Below, piece by piece: positions 1 to 13,246 of a DNA stretch of 64,000 nt; position 1 is the first letter of the stretch, and each line of letters begins with the position of its first letter. The translations under genes and the position numbers were made by a program. Source of the DNA: Odontesthes bonariensis. Taxonomy: Eukaryota; Chordata; Actinopteri; Atheriniformes; Atherinopsidae. Below the pieces are notes generated by a model. That model did not search any database. It saw only the letters and a program-made list of their open reading frames with translations, and was not told where the DNA came from. The DNA lies in the NCBI RefSeq assembly GCF_027942865.1, contig NC_134510.1, forward strand, positions 21,879,209 through 21,943,208, given 5' to 3'.

Positions 1-3000
1 GCATTTCATGTTTTGAATCTAATCTCCAAACATTCCCAACCCACGCGATTTTCTGTGTTTCGCGTGATTATTTAAACAAAGAGATAAATCGATGTGAATC
101 CTTAAAAGGAAAGGAAAACCTCTCTGAAAAATGCGAACCTTTTATCGGGGACGTGAGAGACAGACTGAGCGATAACAGCGTTCCAAAGTCAAAAACTCTA
201 TTTCAAAGTATCCACTTATTGTTAACTGACCTTGAGGTCAGTTTACTTTCTAACATTGAATAGGTCCTTGATAACATGCCTTCATTTGCTGCCATAGGCT
301 TTCTAAAAATAGATGTGCAGCACAAAGGCACACTGGAAACAGTGAGGGCAGCTCTCAGTATTTTTACTGATCAATGTGCTCATCTCTGCTGGAAACCATT
401 GATCTACTGTTTGCTGTTGTACAACTTCCACCCTAGATTCACTCATGACAAGCCCTCTTTATGTTCCAATTTGTCCCTGCTCTCCAGCACGTCCTCAAAG
501 CAACACAAATCACTGTTGCTCTAACAATATTCTCACATTAAAAGGCTTGGCATTGATCAGAACAATCAAGAAATACTTTTTAACGTCAGCTGGCATTTCA
601 GCAAGCTTTTAGCCAATGGACATTAGGCTTAAGATTTTTCACCCTGAAACCATGACAAGCAGACGGTCTTAGACCTACATCGCTGAAAGGCCTATATAGA
701 AATCAAATGAAGCATCTGTATCATTCAAACACAAGGCCCCAGTAGACACATGTGACTTTGATGGAATCCAGCCAAGCTTAGATGACCTTAGAAAATCCCT
801 CAGGGATTAAAAAAAAGACAAAGGTTGCCTGTTTAGAGGCATCCTTCCAATCTACCCTGCTAGTCAAGCCCATTTATGAGTGGATGATCACAGCATCATC
901 CTGCCTCGGAGTCATCGTCTTCATATAATAACAAAATATATATTTTTTGATAGCACCACAGGCTTTCGGAGAAACGCACTTTATCTGACTTGTTGGTCCT
1001 GTGGTAAAATATCAGTGCGGTTGTTTCAGTCACAGAAAAAACACAGGCAGTTTTCATCCTGTTCCAGATGTTCTTGTAAAAGGACACATCTCACAGCAGA
1101 CACCTCAGTACGTCAAGCGCACCTCTCAAAGCGTGACCCGCCAGCATAACAAGAGAAAAAACTGCAGATGTGGAATAACAGGCTACGCTTGCAGCTTGGT
1201 TGGATCTGTCAATGACATTTAAAGATGCAAACAAAACTTCATTCATGGATTTTAAAGGCCCAGCTAAAAAAAAAAAGTGCAACAGGAAATCGAGTTTACT
1301 ATGGGAAGGGTGGGCTGACGCTTATTGTCCAAGCCACTTCCACCTACGCCATCGCTTCTTTACTTGACCGCAGAACAGAAACAGTGCTCTCCTCCTGTGG
1401 TGTCTCAAAGGTCTCTGACACAACAATACCTCTACAAAAATTGCTCTTCCTCTGATTATTAAGGTAGTGCTGTGCATGCCGGGAAATGTCCCACAGTGCA
1501 CCCGCCACCTCTGTGACTGTCTGGACTGCTTCATATGCATAAAAGCTGGAGGTACTCCAGATGTATTTTTAAATGCTTTGCTGGGGTGACCTTGACTTTC
1601 TGTATCTTATTACAGCATCATACCCGTGTACACCCCCCCTCACCACCACCATATGGAGACAAATTAACTATGACTAGCTATGAGTAGCATATGTTTACAC
1701 AACTGAAGATAAAGTCGTATGATAAACAATCTCAGAAATGCACTCTGAAGACATGTTCCATTCCTAACCAAGTCACAAAGGCCCCCATTTCCTCTATGGA
1801 TATGGTTCAGAGGTCATCTCACTTGTTTGGTAGGAAAACAATTAATTTGCAACAGTTGCTTCGTGGGCTGAATTCTTTGTTAGCCTCTGTGTGTTTTTCC
1901 CTGTTTTCGTGTCAGTTTTAAATCTTCCATCTGTCTCTAGGTTTCATTTTTGTCAAATCGTTTAATAGCACACAAACACAATTATGCTGTGTCTGTGTGA
2001 ATGTCAGAATAAAGATGTTACAAATTCCATATCCTCTACTGCTTGTGAGTTTTACCAGCTCGACTGTAACAGGAAAATGCAGCAGTAAGTAAGGCTTCAG
2101 GACTTCTGATTGTGGTACATTGTCCAAGTGGGGCAAAAACACTACTGGATCCTTCAGCAACAGTGCACCCTGCAGGTTGATTTAAAAACAAGAACAAGGG
2201 ATGCAGAAACAGAAAAAAAGCAAGAGATATATTACTGCAAACTTTCCCTGGCACACAGCAAGAAACAAACAAACAATGTGACACGCCGAGGACTTTGTGC
2301 TAAAGGTCTCCGGAAGAGAAAATGTTGTAGTAGCACTGACAGCACAGAGGTCCAGAGAGCACAGAGATGCAAACCAGGACACTCCGAGTGCAAACTAATA
2401 TTCATGCACAAACAAACCACAAACTTCAACACACATCCATCCACATACAGCCATGCACATGTGCACAATACCGAGTAAAAACGCCCTCCTGCTGGGAGTG
2501 ACTGCGGCATTCCTGACTTCTGCCTTTCATCTTATACCCAGTAACCAAACTGACTTTTAAATTCAGCCGCATCAGCAGCAGAGGGTTTGATAAGTCTTGG
2601 CTGTCTCTTTTAGAACTTTCTGCTCACACAGAAATGAAAACTGTTGAATCTATGTGACCTCGTTGAAGCTGTTTGTGAACACTCAAAAGATATCGTGTTG
2701 TTTCCTTCTGTAGAACAAAGTATGGAGATTCCCTCTATTTTTAGAGCAAAACAGACGAGGTAAGTGAGAGAAAGGGAGAAAAAAAAAAACTTCAAGCATT
2801 GATAGCATCCTCATTCTCTCTTTGGTGTGAATACATTCATTGATGTCGTTGGGTTCTCGATACATCTCAAGGAAAGCTCCCCTTTCCTTTTTTGGTATGG
2901 TCTGAACTGAATAGTACTCTACTAATCCCATTTGGCATTCATTTCTTTTTTTAAACAGTTAGTAGTCATAGGTTAATGTTAGAAAAGTGAGGGGAATAAA

Positions 3001-6000
3001 ATGTTGTTTTCAAACATCCTGTTAAAGAAATGTTTAAATTGTATGAGCAAAGCAGGGGGAAATTTTCTGTTGTGGAAGCAGATGGGCTGGTAACCCGTTC
3101 ACACCTATGCGGCCACTGAGGCCTGAATGTGGGCTCTGCTCTTAGATATACAGCTAGTGTGTCAAATCTGTGTGTAATTGCTGGATCCGTTTGTTCTGGA
3201 CATTTCACGCCAGGTGGGGAGGGGTTACAGCCATGACCTCCTGCTGTCCCATAAGTCACAGGATGGGTTAAGAGGAGAGGCGAGTGCCCTCAGATGAAAG
3301 GCAACAACAAAGAGTTGGCAGTGCAGTCTGGGCCCCGGAGGATGATGAGATGGCAAGGAGTGACAACTAATGGGCTTGTGAAGTCTGAGATTTGTCTGTT
3401 TCTGCCATCAGGGTAACTGGCTCCACCCTAAGACAGTTAAGTGACAGTCTGTCCATCAGGCTGGGCATACCAAGAGCTCCAGTGGACTACTCATCTATCA
3501 CTTTCAGTGGTTTCACTTCAGTGATTTGACAGACCTGGATCGAGTTAGCACAGGAGCACTCTCTGTGGCACCTGTCAGTGGGCATACTGAAAGAGAGGCT
3601 GATGTGTTAAAGTAAATAGACAAAGCAGCAACACAAACACGCACACGCGAGATAAAAATAAACTGTGCAAAAAATGGCACGGCAAAACGAAAGCTGACTT
3701 GACCTAAAGAATAAAAATGTATGCGTTAGGAAAGATGAGCTACAATGTACAAAGTAGCCCCAATGATGAAAATCATATTAATCTATCTCAAGTACTTAAG
3801 ACAGGGGCCTTAAACCTCCCCATTTTTCATCCACACAAGAGGCCTCTCAAAGACATGAAGGATTCATTTCTCCAACCCTATTTGGACAGGAAGTGAAAAC
3901 AAATGGAAGTAAGATCCCCGAGAGAGCCCTGGGGTCTACAGCGGGGTTGGATGAACAACAGCGAGAACACCAGGCTAAACCCACCAAGCTTTCTGTCTCA
4001 GCTGCAACGGGAGCCAGACCCCCCCACCACCCTCAGGCCACAACTCTCTTCTTACTATCTATAGAGACAGAAAAATATTCTGCACGCATACACCACCGCC
4101 TACCACGTTATTCACCAACCTTATTCACCTGCGCACAAAAGCTGCATCTTTGTTTTATCAAGCATGAGTTGGGACACATCCCCCTGCTGCAGCATGCACC
4201 GGTCCAAATGTTTTCTGGGGGTGCAATGCGGCCGTGCTGAGAAGAGAGTTTGAAATTGCGACTGAATGGGAAAAAAAGATTTTTAAAAAGTAGAAACGTT
4301 AAACACTGCGGCTGTGAGTGAGGAAAAACGCGTCTAAGTTAATGGATTTGTATCACCTGGGCTACATTCAGCTTGTCTGCACAGTGTCTGCGGTACAGCA
4401 ACACTCTTGCCTTTGCCGGAGCTGCGGCCAAGAGCAGCTAAATAAATAAAGGTGTGAACAAGACTCTCCATTTCATTTTCATGACAACACACTGAGATAA
4501 AGCCCAGGACTACTCTCCACACGATTCTGTTTAAACTCAAAACAGATACGGCACACACCCACACACACACAGAAGAGACTAATCAAAAGCAGAACTTTGG
4601 GGCAATGCAAGGTATACATGACGTTCTACTACTTACGTTGTCAGGAAAAACGCACGAGGTAGGACGTTTGCTAATAATGCAGATGATTTGTGAGTTTAAA
4701 AGAATAAGAAAACATTGTCATGACTTTGGCAAACAGCTGCTCATGATTCAAGCACCGTAACTGATCTTACCACATGACAAGGGAATATATATTTGCCCCT
4801 GCCAGATTAACAAGGCTCACAAGGACTACTGCAGGAATATTCCCTCTAGCGTGACACCAAGTTTCTGTAAGGCGTTAATTTCTACTAAACTGGTCTTTCC
4901 AATATGTTACCTTTTCAGAAACCAAGAAAAACTGTTACTGCACACATTTAAAAAAAAAATAAAACATGGAAATAATACAAAATGTAAAGTTATGACCAGA
5001 TGGTGAACATTCATCTTCTTCTTATGGGAGGGATATGTAGATTATGGCAGCATAAATCTTTTAGCAAAAAGCCCTCGTCACCTTTTGTGTAATAAAATGC
5101 GAGGATCAAACAATGAGCCACTGCAGAACAGAGACGAGCACCGTTCTCTGGGCATCAACAGCTCCCCTCCTCCCACAAAAACTCGCTGACCCAAACCCAT
5201 ATTTTCCAGTCTAAGAGAAATGTCAAGTCCAGACCTAGAAGTCATCTCTTTGAAGGGAACACAGCAGCCAAATATAGCTTTGTAGCCTCTATGCCTCCTG
5301 ACATACATCAAACTCTACAGGCTCTGCTGGCGGTGGTTAAATTTGGAAGCCTGCCATGTAGTCACTTACGATTAACCATCATAACTATGCAAAGAAAATT
5401 ATAACCAAAGCGGTGGAGTGTACGCTGTTGCCTGGTAACCCTAATGCCATGTTGGGGATTCATCTTGTTATGGAACAGAAAACACTTACAGCCTGAGCCA
5501 ATAATAGATCGTGGACCACATGAAAAATAGTTTCAGGGTGTCAACAACCACGGCGAACGTGAGGCTGGGGAACACATCGTGAGAGTTGCACGCTGCAGAA
5601 AGAAAATCTCTCTCTCGCTTTTGTCTCTCTGAAAATGAAACCACTGCTGAAATCATACAGTTATTATTCATTTGTCATCATGAAATGATAGGTAGAAAGA
5701 ATGAGAGCTTGATTCCAAGTATAAAAATGCATTTAAAAAAAAAAAGCAGCTAGAGAGGACACCGATAAAGGCACTGGGTACTAATTATCAAAGCTGTCTT
5801 TGAATGTTTCAGATCATAAAGAACTGCAGAAATTGCCTCTATTCAAAAATATGCTGTGGTTTTGTGATCTCTCTAATTAATGCATTATTTCATAGATGCA
5901 AGCCTCGTATTGTTGCTTATTATGACAACAGCCTGGGCACAAAAAAACGAACATCCATGACGTACTGTACGACTCATTCGATGAAACTGTAAATAAACAA

Positions 6001-9000
6001 ATTAGCAGAGAACTTTTTCTCATAAACGTCAAAGAAAAATGGATTTTTGTTTTGTTTTGTTTTTAGGTAAGACACAGTCATATCAATCAGTGCCCTTACA
6101 TCTCTGATTTAGAACATATGATCTAATAAAAAGAAAACGGAAAAACATTTAGACTCCGGCTTTATTCTAGTCCGTTAAGGTTACTCCACTAAAAACTAAT
6201 AATCAAACGCCAGTATGAAAAATGGGAAACCTTTCCCCCGAGGCACAGCTGCTTCACAAGTAAAAATCATTTGAAAAAATAAATAAAAATGACTTGTCCT
6301 CCAGCCATGTACTGGGTGTTTAATCACTCCCACCGAAACCCATGCACACACCCACACACAGACTCGCAGCTGATATTTTCCCGCAGTCTCTCTTTGCCCA
6401 ACTGGGGCGGAAGGCCAGCTCAATCATTTCGTCATGTCATACTTTCTCTCATCCAGAAACACCCGAAATCACCGCAGCATTCTTTCCAACTGTTGGAGCT
6501 GAAATTTCTGCTGCATCTGTCACAAAGGCTGCCTTCACACAGCCACAGTCAGTCAAACATGGCACTCAAACACAGGGAATAAATCCACAGTGACAAAAAG
6601 GTTATTTGTCACTGTGGCTGTCAAAGGGAAAGAGCGGAAAAAGCATTGTGTTATCTTCCCTTTGACAAACAAGCTCACTCCCACATCTTATGTCATCCCT
6701 CCGAGTGGCCTCTTCTGGAGTGTCCACAGAGCAATCTTACATGCACAAACCTGCCAGACAACAACTTTAGGACACCAATGATAATAATAATAATAATCCA
6801 ATATAGCCACCATGGATTACACAGCAGGGACAGCATGCGACACGCTGCTTCTGTGAACACTTCGTGCCAACTGAAGAGATGGACGTGGTAACTTATCAGG
6901 TCCAGTGAATAATTCACAGATGCCTGCCAAAATTTGTTCCATCGAAAAACATTCTGTCTCATTAACACATTCATTGGTACTATGAAATGATGTGTTAGGC
7001 TAAGTGTAAGGTGCTGTTAAAATGACTTTCAGCTCAGATGGTACCTGCCCCCTCAAGCCATCTGAGCAGTGTAGACATCTGCGAGCACTAACCTGCCAAG
7101 AACAAGTCTAATGTAAAAAAAATATTATAAATATTCTGAAATGGAAAGACGTCTTAAGGGGTCATTTGGACTGGCTGTGAAAGGCTTGCGTGTCAAGCAC
7201 GAGCGGTGCTCGCTGCATTGTGGCACTGTCGAAGTGAAAAAGTCACGTGCACACTGCGGGGACTTTGGATCTTTTGTTTTACTTTTACTTTGCACATGGA
7301 TGACTGAAACGCTGTCACCACATGGCACCTGTGGAAAGAGCACTGCTCAGAAAAGAGTCATCGGGAACCAAACAAACTTTCTACGATATAACGCCCATTA
7401 CGAAGGTCGAAACTGGTTTAGTAACCGCCCTAAGGTGCATTTAAAGGAGCTCCTTACTTTCTCTGTTCTACCCCCACATGCTTACGTCTCCATTCACTCG
7501 TGTTGCGGCATTATTTCTTCAGTATCTGTTTGAAATGTAGAATATGCTGGAAATCAAAACTGGGAAAACATAACACGTACGAATAGGAACTGGAGCATGA
7601 GGACTGAATAAAAAGCTGAAACCCTGCAAAAAGAAATATTGTGCAACAAAAGACAAACTTGCAGGATGTATAAAACATGGTTGTAGCCTTGATATGTGGT
7701 GGTTTACGAGTGTGTTGCGAGCGTTTCCTGCAGTGCTGAAAGCTAAATGTACTCCCATTCTCGCCTGAAAAGGGACTGGCAGCAACTCCACCAGTCAGGG
7801 GCTCGTTTGTTATAGCTTATTTCATTATTTGCATCGAATGTTTCCAGAGGTCGGGACTAATGGTTGGTCAATTTAGCACACGGGCTCTATTAAGGCAGAG
7901 ACTGCTGCAGCACATGCATGCATGCATGATGTGGTTAAGCATTATTGGCTATGCTCATTGACAGTTTTGCTCTTTGACATTTGTGTTATCGATTAAACAA
8001 ACCACCAGTAAAAGGTTGATAAAAAAAAAATGTTACAATAACACAGCTATATTTGGTTCAACCAGCAAGATGCGAGTACTGTTCAGATGATGATGTAACA
8101 ATAATAACAATAAAGTAGCCTTCTACTAAAATGAGCTATTGTATATCATGAGTAAACATCATTCATTTCTTTATCTTTTTTCTTTCTTATTAACAATTTT
8201 AATTGTCAGACTGTAGCTTGCAGTATTTACAGTAGCCTTCATTGGGTTTTACATCAGTCTCACATGATCATTACCTAACCTTTCATCCATCTTTGGAATA
8301 GCAGAACTGAGAGTTGTGTAAATAAAGGGGAATTTGTGTGTTGAGCTATATCTTATAAATACTTAATTACTGGCTGTAATTAGTAAACTCAGTTGACAAT
8401 GTCCTGTTTCATTTACTTATTTAAAAGCTATATTCAGACCCTTTTAAGCCATTGGTTCTTTGTGACGAGGGGGTGATGCAGCTTGGCTATCTGACGAGTT
8501 TTTCAATAAGCACTTTCACACTTCAGCCGCCTTTGATGAGATCATACATTCGCAAGCAGGTCTATTTATAGATGGCAGCCCGCATTACAATACCCCACAT
8601 CTTGGAACTAATAACAGTCATGATGAAGCCACTCAGTACTTGAGCTAAAACCATTTGCAGTTCTGTGGTTGTGTGAGGAATGTCACGAGTTGCGGCCCAC
8701 TTTTACCAGCGGACTCACAATCGACTGGGAAACGACCACCTGTGACCGCAGAACGAACCGTTACATCAAAAATTAATGCGCCAGCAGCGTCGTCTACTGT
8801 GGTTTTAATCCAACAAACCGTTGAGGATTTAGCTATTATTATTATTACTGTATTACTGATACATTTATGTCAACCATTTGCTTTTTAGAATATAAAATAC
8901 CATTTTAGTCAAGCTTGTAGTTGTCCATACGTTAACATAAATGGGCATATTCCTTATTTTTCACTGTCTACCTTTAGGACAGGTTTGAGGATGTATGTGA

Positions 9001-9420
9001 GATGTAATGGTTGTCTGTACCGGCATGAGGATGGAGCTATAAATAGTCTTACTTGGTCGACAATTGTAAAATCCCGAGCAAGGTAGTTGTTCTGAGCACG
9101 CTGCCTCCTCCTATGTCCTCGGATAATCTCTGTGACTGAGAGATGAGGGCGGCTGCTGCTGACTGTCCTCAGCAGGTGCAGCAGCTCGTTCATCAATCAT
9201 TTCGCTTTGATGGGTGGAGGGGGAGGAGGGGAGAAAACAAAGGAATACAGTTGTGGGTCTGGTGGTAACTTTCAGGACTGCCACATAAGCTGCACAAGCC
9301 TTGAACTCCTACGTTTCACGGTTTTAGTCAGTAGCTAGGATAGCCTACTGACTAACCAGTATTTTAAACTGCCCTTGTGAACGTTTCTCAAGCACTAATG
9401 AAAGATAAATGCACCAAGAA
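1..9420. other. Upstream intergenic DNA, no gene recognised
   Basis: No open frame here is long, resembles a family I know, or joins to a neighbour through plausible splice sites; frames are 60-130 codons and scattered on both strands, as expected by chance in AT-rich DNA. Short simple repeats occur, such as (ATA)n near 6780-6797 and a run of TGCA units near 7913-7929. No tRNA, rRNA or CRISPR array is seen. Conserved non-coding enhancers for the downstream gene could lie here but cannot be recognised without alignment. Confidence 0.6.
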
Positions 9421-9421
9421 C

Positions 9422-9558
9422 TGTGACGACACAGGTGCTGATTGTAAAGAGGCCACTTTTTTTCTTTTTCTTGTCAGAGCCTGAAATTTCAAACCTGAAC
9501 GTTTTAGCAGCCGCAAACAGTGGTGCACCGTCTAAAAATAGCACCTGTGTCGTCCACA
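9422..9558. repeat. Inverted repeat, possible short MITE or hairpin
   Basis: A 15-base arm at 9425-9439 is the exact reverse complement of 9540-9554, and the match continues outward with one extra base. The arms enclose about 100 bases. The arrangement is like a small foldback transposon, but no clear target-site duplication was found, so the class is unknown. Confidence 0.5.
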
Positions 9559-9590
9559 GGTCCACCAAAAGACCATTCAAATGGAAACAT

Positions 9591-9606
9591 CGCCATCTAG
9601 TGGTCA
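9591..9606 (-). promoter_or_regulatory. CTCF-like motif
   Basis: Read on the minus strand, the segment is TGACCACTAGATGGCG. This agrees with the CTCF core (CCAC-AG-GGCG pattern) apart from one or two positions. Its orientation points away from ankrd28. This is a motif match only; occupancy is unknown. Confidence 0.4.
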
Positions 9607-9622
9607 TGCTACTCATCGTCAA

Positions 9623-11039
9623 CAGCTGGAAATTGGTAGTATAATTATAATGTTATTCAAGAATTAACACTAGATTAAAAAATCTAACCCCTCGTTGTCT
9701 CGTTGTCTTAAAGCGCGAGTATGTGCCACTTATCAGAAAATGAAACAGCAGCCATCCGAATTTAAAACTAAGAAGGAACACCAAAAGCTGAGAACAGTTG
9801 TTTACTTCCCCACTCATTTGGGTACGCAAGTACCCACTGGTGAAAATGTTGGTAACAAAGGAGATGCTTTTACCTCAGCTGGAGCTATGCTTGACTGATT
9901 ACATGATTAGCAAAGATTATATGCAGATTTGCCATTGTCATAAATCTACAGCTGTCCAGGGACTCACATTTTTATTTGTCACTTCAAAGCATTCAGTACT
10001 CCATCTTCGTTTACTGTTCAGACCAGCGGACTGCCCAAATGCCTTCGGAGAGAAACAAAGCACCAATCATCTGTTTTCACCTGTTTCCCACGTTAATGCC
10101 TGACAAATATGTTGGGATGTTTTGGGCATTTCCAGTTTTGCTTTGTTCACTAAAAGAGGCTTCATAACCTTTTGTGCCTCGTGATTCCTATATTAAAGCC
10201 TTGTTATGCCTGTCTTTTCAACAGACTTTTAGGAGACTGTAAGACAGGAACTTATTAACTATGTGACCTCTGGCTCTGCATCAGCCCTCCAGGAAGAGTG
10301 GTGGGAAACAGAGATGATGAATTTTTTTTCCCATCTTGCCACTGTTCTCCAGCAGCTGGGACCGACCCAGTGGGTGACACCACTTTCATCCCATGATCCT
10401 GACCGTCCAGCTGTGTGCTATCTCTCATCCTGACATCTGGACGGACAGGGGCACAGCCAAACATCAGTGCATCCGAGGCACGATCCTTCACGCACTTCAG
10501 TGAGGCTGTCTCTTCCATGTGCAGGACTCCACAGCTGGCATCTGGACACTAAGGACCATGTCATTTCTCAACAACATGTTCACAACTGTAAGAATGTTGT
10601 GATCCTAACAAATATGTAGCTGTCGAGTTGTCGGAGTAACCATTTATCGTTGTCTCAAAGTTTGAAAAAGTTTGATGAAGCGTAATCAACAACTATGGGA
10701 AGTACAAGGAGACATGTGCAAAATCGTATGGTTCTCTCTTATCTTTGGAAAAAAGGGAAAACTGTGAAGAACTGGCAGATTGGCTCTTCATTAATGCCTT
10801 TATTGTTGTTTCACTGCCAGAAATGTCTTCCTCGCTGTCTTCCTCACACGCCAGCGCACATTTCTGACTGAACTCGATTAAAATGTCAAAAGTTCAAGAG
10901 CAATTATTATCTTTCACTCGACACATTTATGTGGAACATCAATCGCAAATACCATCTGGGCATGTTTGCGTGAAATATGAAGTTGTAGCCTATTTTTGTT
11001 GCGTCTCACTGTGTCGTTTTTTTTTTTTAAAGCGCGTTC
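9623..11039. other. Intergenic DNA, no feature recognised
   Basis: An 87-codon minus-strand frame at 10255-10518 resembles no family known to me and has no convincing splice partners. Nothing else is supported in this stretch. Confidence 0.5.
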
Positions 11040-11159
11040 ATCTTTCCTTCGCTCTGTCGCTCACTGTCTCTCACTCTCGTGTGCGCGCAGCCTTGTAAAC
11101 AAGCGCGGTTAAAACGCAGGGTCAGAGTGCAGCTTTAGAGCAGCGTGGAAAGAGGGAAG
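11040..11159 (+). promoter_or_regulatory. Possible untranslated first exon or CpG-containing promoter
   Basis: A locally CpG-richer, pyrimidine-rich block (GCGCGC near 11081-11087 and several CG dinucleotides) is followed by a good splice donor, GGAAG|GTATGT, with the exon ending at 11159. It lies about 2 kb upstream of the ankrd28 start exon and in the same orientation. It could be an alternative non-coding first exon of ankrd28. This is inference from base composition and one donor site. Confidence 0.25.
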
Positions 11160-11423
11160 GTATGTGTGTCAGCATCTGTTTTCTTCATTTATTCCTTTTT
11201 CTCCTCCTCTTAATTTAATTTGTGGGAACCCCGCTCCATCACAGCCTCCACGGTGAGAAAGTATTTCTGTTGGGGTTACTTTGGCCTTTGGAGGGCTTAT
11301 AGACAGATCCAGGAGGATTACCCCCAGCAAAGGTGACCAGTTTGTACTCATGATCGTACACATATCTGCCGCGGCATATTCTCCACTCTTCCAATTTTCT
11401 ATCTTGGACGCACTGAAATGTGA

Positions 11424-11442
11424 CCCCCCCCCCCCCCCCCCC
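11424..11442. repeat. C19 homopolymer tract
   Basis: Nineteen consecutive C residues. On the minus strand this is an uninterrupted G run able to form G-quadruplex structure. It is likely length-polymorphic and error-prone in sequencing. Confidence 0.9.
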
Positions 11443-12417
11443 TCGGAAAGTTGGTGACCGTAAACCCCATTCTTTCACAAGTCCTGCTGTCAATCACTGA
11501 AAAACTGTATTTACAATACTTATTTTTTCTTTTTGAACTTTCAGACCGCTCCCGTACCACAAGGTTGGATGGTTGTGACTTTGGTGTATTCACCTTTCCA
11601 TCCTGTTTCGAGATTGGCAGCTATCAGTGTTTCGAAAGATTAACATTGAGTCCTCGCTGTTGTATTTATGTTTTTTTTTTTTTTTTAAAGAAGAAATTTA
11701 TAATCACAATCAAATGAGGAAGTGGTTTAAAAAAAGGCATCAATAGAATTGCTTTAATGTTGCAGCGCATTATGCTGCATAAAAATGTTCACGTTTCCCA
11801 TTTGTGTTGAACTGTTGGAGCTGAACAGGTTACATTGAATGACTACAAATGCTATAATTGTAGGAGTTACCATCTATGGCAGTATTTCTCCCATTCCTGA
11901 ATTACCATGTACTTAGTTATATTCTGAATCTCCTCGTGCAGGGAGCCTGTGTCTGTCACAGAATCACTGAGTCACTGAGGGCACCATAAACAGACATTTT
12001 TGTGTTCAGGCCTTTTGGCTTTGTCATTCCAGCCAATCCTAAATCATTCATTCATTTTCCACACCCGCTTCCTCCTATTCATGGTTGTGTACCCTGCCAG
12101 TCCTGTTTGTGGTATCTTTACTGTACAGAGGAAATTACTGTCCCCCATCATCAGCTGGCGTGGCTGTGACGAGAGTGATTCAGATGCATGGACAGATGTA
12201 CTGAATTTCAGGATTATCATGGCGTCCACTTGTTTTCATGAGATATTTGTACACATTTTTTGTACTGTTCTAAGACAATCATTTTAATAGTATCATGGGC
12301 CACGCGAGGTTGCATTTAGTGAGAAATTATTTTTTTATTTAAAACCCATTGGTCAGGTAGTAATTAAAATGCACAAGAGCTACTGTATATCCAGTGCCTG
12401 CTTGTAATTGAGGGGTA

Positions 12418-12435
12418 TGCCACTAGAGGGCGACA
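12418..12435 (+). promoter_or_regulatory. Strong CTCF-like motif
   Basis: The plus strand reads TGCCACTAGAGGGCGACA, close to the vertebrate CTCF consensus (CCACTAGAGGGCG is a classic high-affinity core). It lies about 0.8 kb upstream of the ankrd28 start exon and points toward the gene. Together with the minus-strand motif at 9591 it forms a divergent pair. Confidence 0.55.
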
Positions 12436-13019
12436 TTTCATCATGTTTTGGTGTTACAAAAATGGAACTTGATGCACACGCCGCATTTAAAACCCCACTA
12501 CTTTGAGAGTTGCAAGAATTCTTGAAGACATTTAATAAATTAATAATGGAGAGTCATTTTAGCATTTATTCAAGATGCGTGAGTCTTGTAATCGAATATC
12601 TTTCTAGGATTAAATATTCTCATTTTTTGCATCTTTCCCTGGCCCAGTGATACCGAGTCCCACAAGATTGAAATAACATGATTTTCGTATTTGTGCATGT
12701 TCAGGACGAGTCGCAGAGTATAAACTGAAATATAATACGTTGCTTATAAGACTCAACGCAGCTACGTTGTCTGTTGCTTTTATTTTACAGTGGCGCCTCT
12801 TGTGTACACTGTAATATGTTGTTGTTTTTTTTGTTTTGTTTTTTTTAGAATTTACAATTAAAAATGTTCCCAAGTAACTGTCTTCTACACTTATTACAAC
12901 ATAGATAGAGCTAGACAGAAATGCAAAATTCAACACGGAAAATCTGTCTCAGAGCACTATTAGCAACAACCAATCACTGACTCTCTTACTTGTACGTAGC
13001 GCTAATTCAGCCTATAGGA

Positions 13020-13246
13020 TTACGTGTTTTGGAGAGGTGAAATACGGTGGCGGCAATGTTATGGAGTTTCCGCTACTCCTCTGCTTTCATGCCATCAGCA
13101 TAGGAAGCTAGCTAAAGAGCTAAGCTAGAGTCACGCTAGGCCTCCAGCAGACCAGCGGGGGAGCTACTAAGATCAAACACTGCTGTTTGGAAAGAAACAA
13201 GTATCTCTTTATGAATCTGCATGAGATCAGTTAAAATCTCAGAAAT
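13020..13246 (+). promoter_or_regulatory. ankrd28 promoter and 5' UTR region
   Basis: The region just before the ankrd28 start codon has no TATA box at an obvious position and is moderately CpG-containing. It contains short upstream ATGs, for example at 13059, outside the main frame. The chosen start at 13247 has A at -3 and G at +4. The exact transcription start cannot be placed from sequence. Confidence 0.4.

Noticed and set aside
10255-10518. 87-codon minus-strand frame upstream of ankrd28
   Set aside because: No known family, no splice partners, length within chance expectation.
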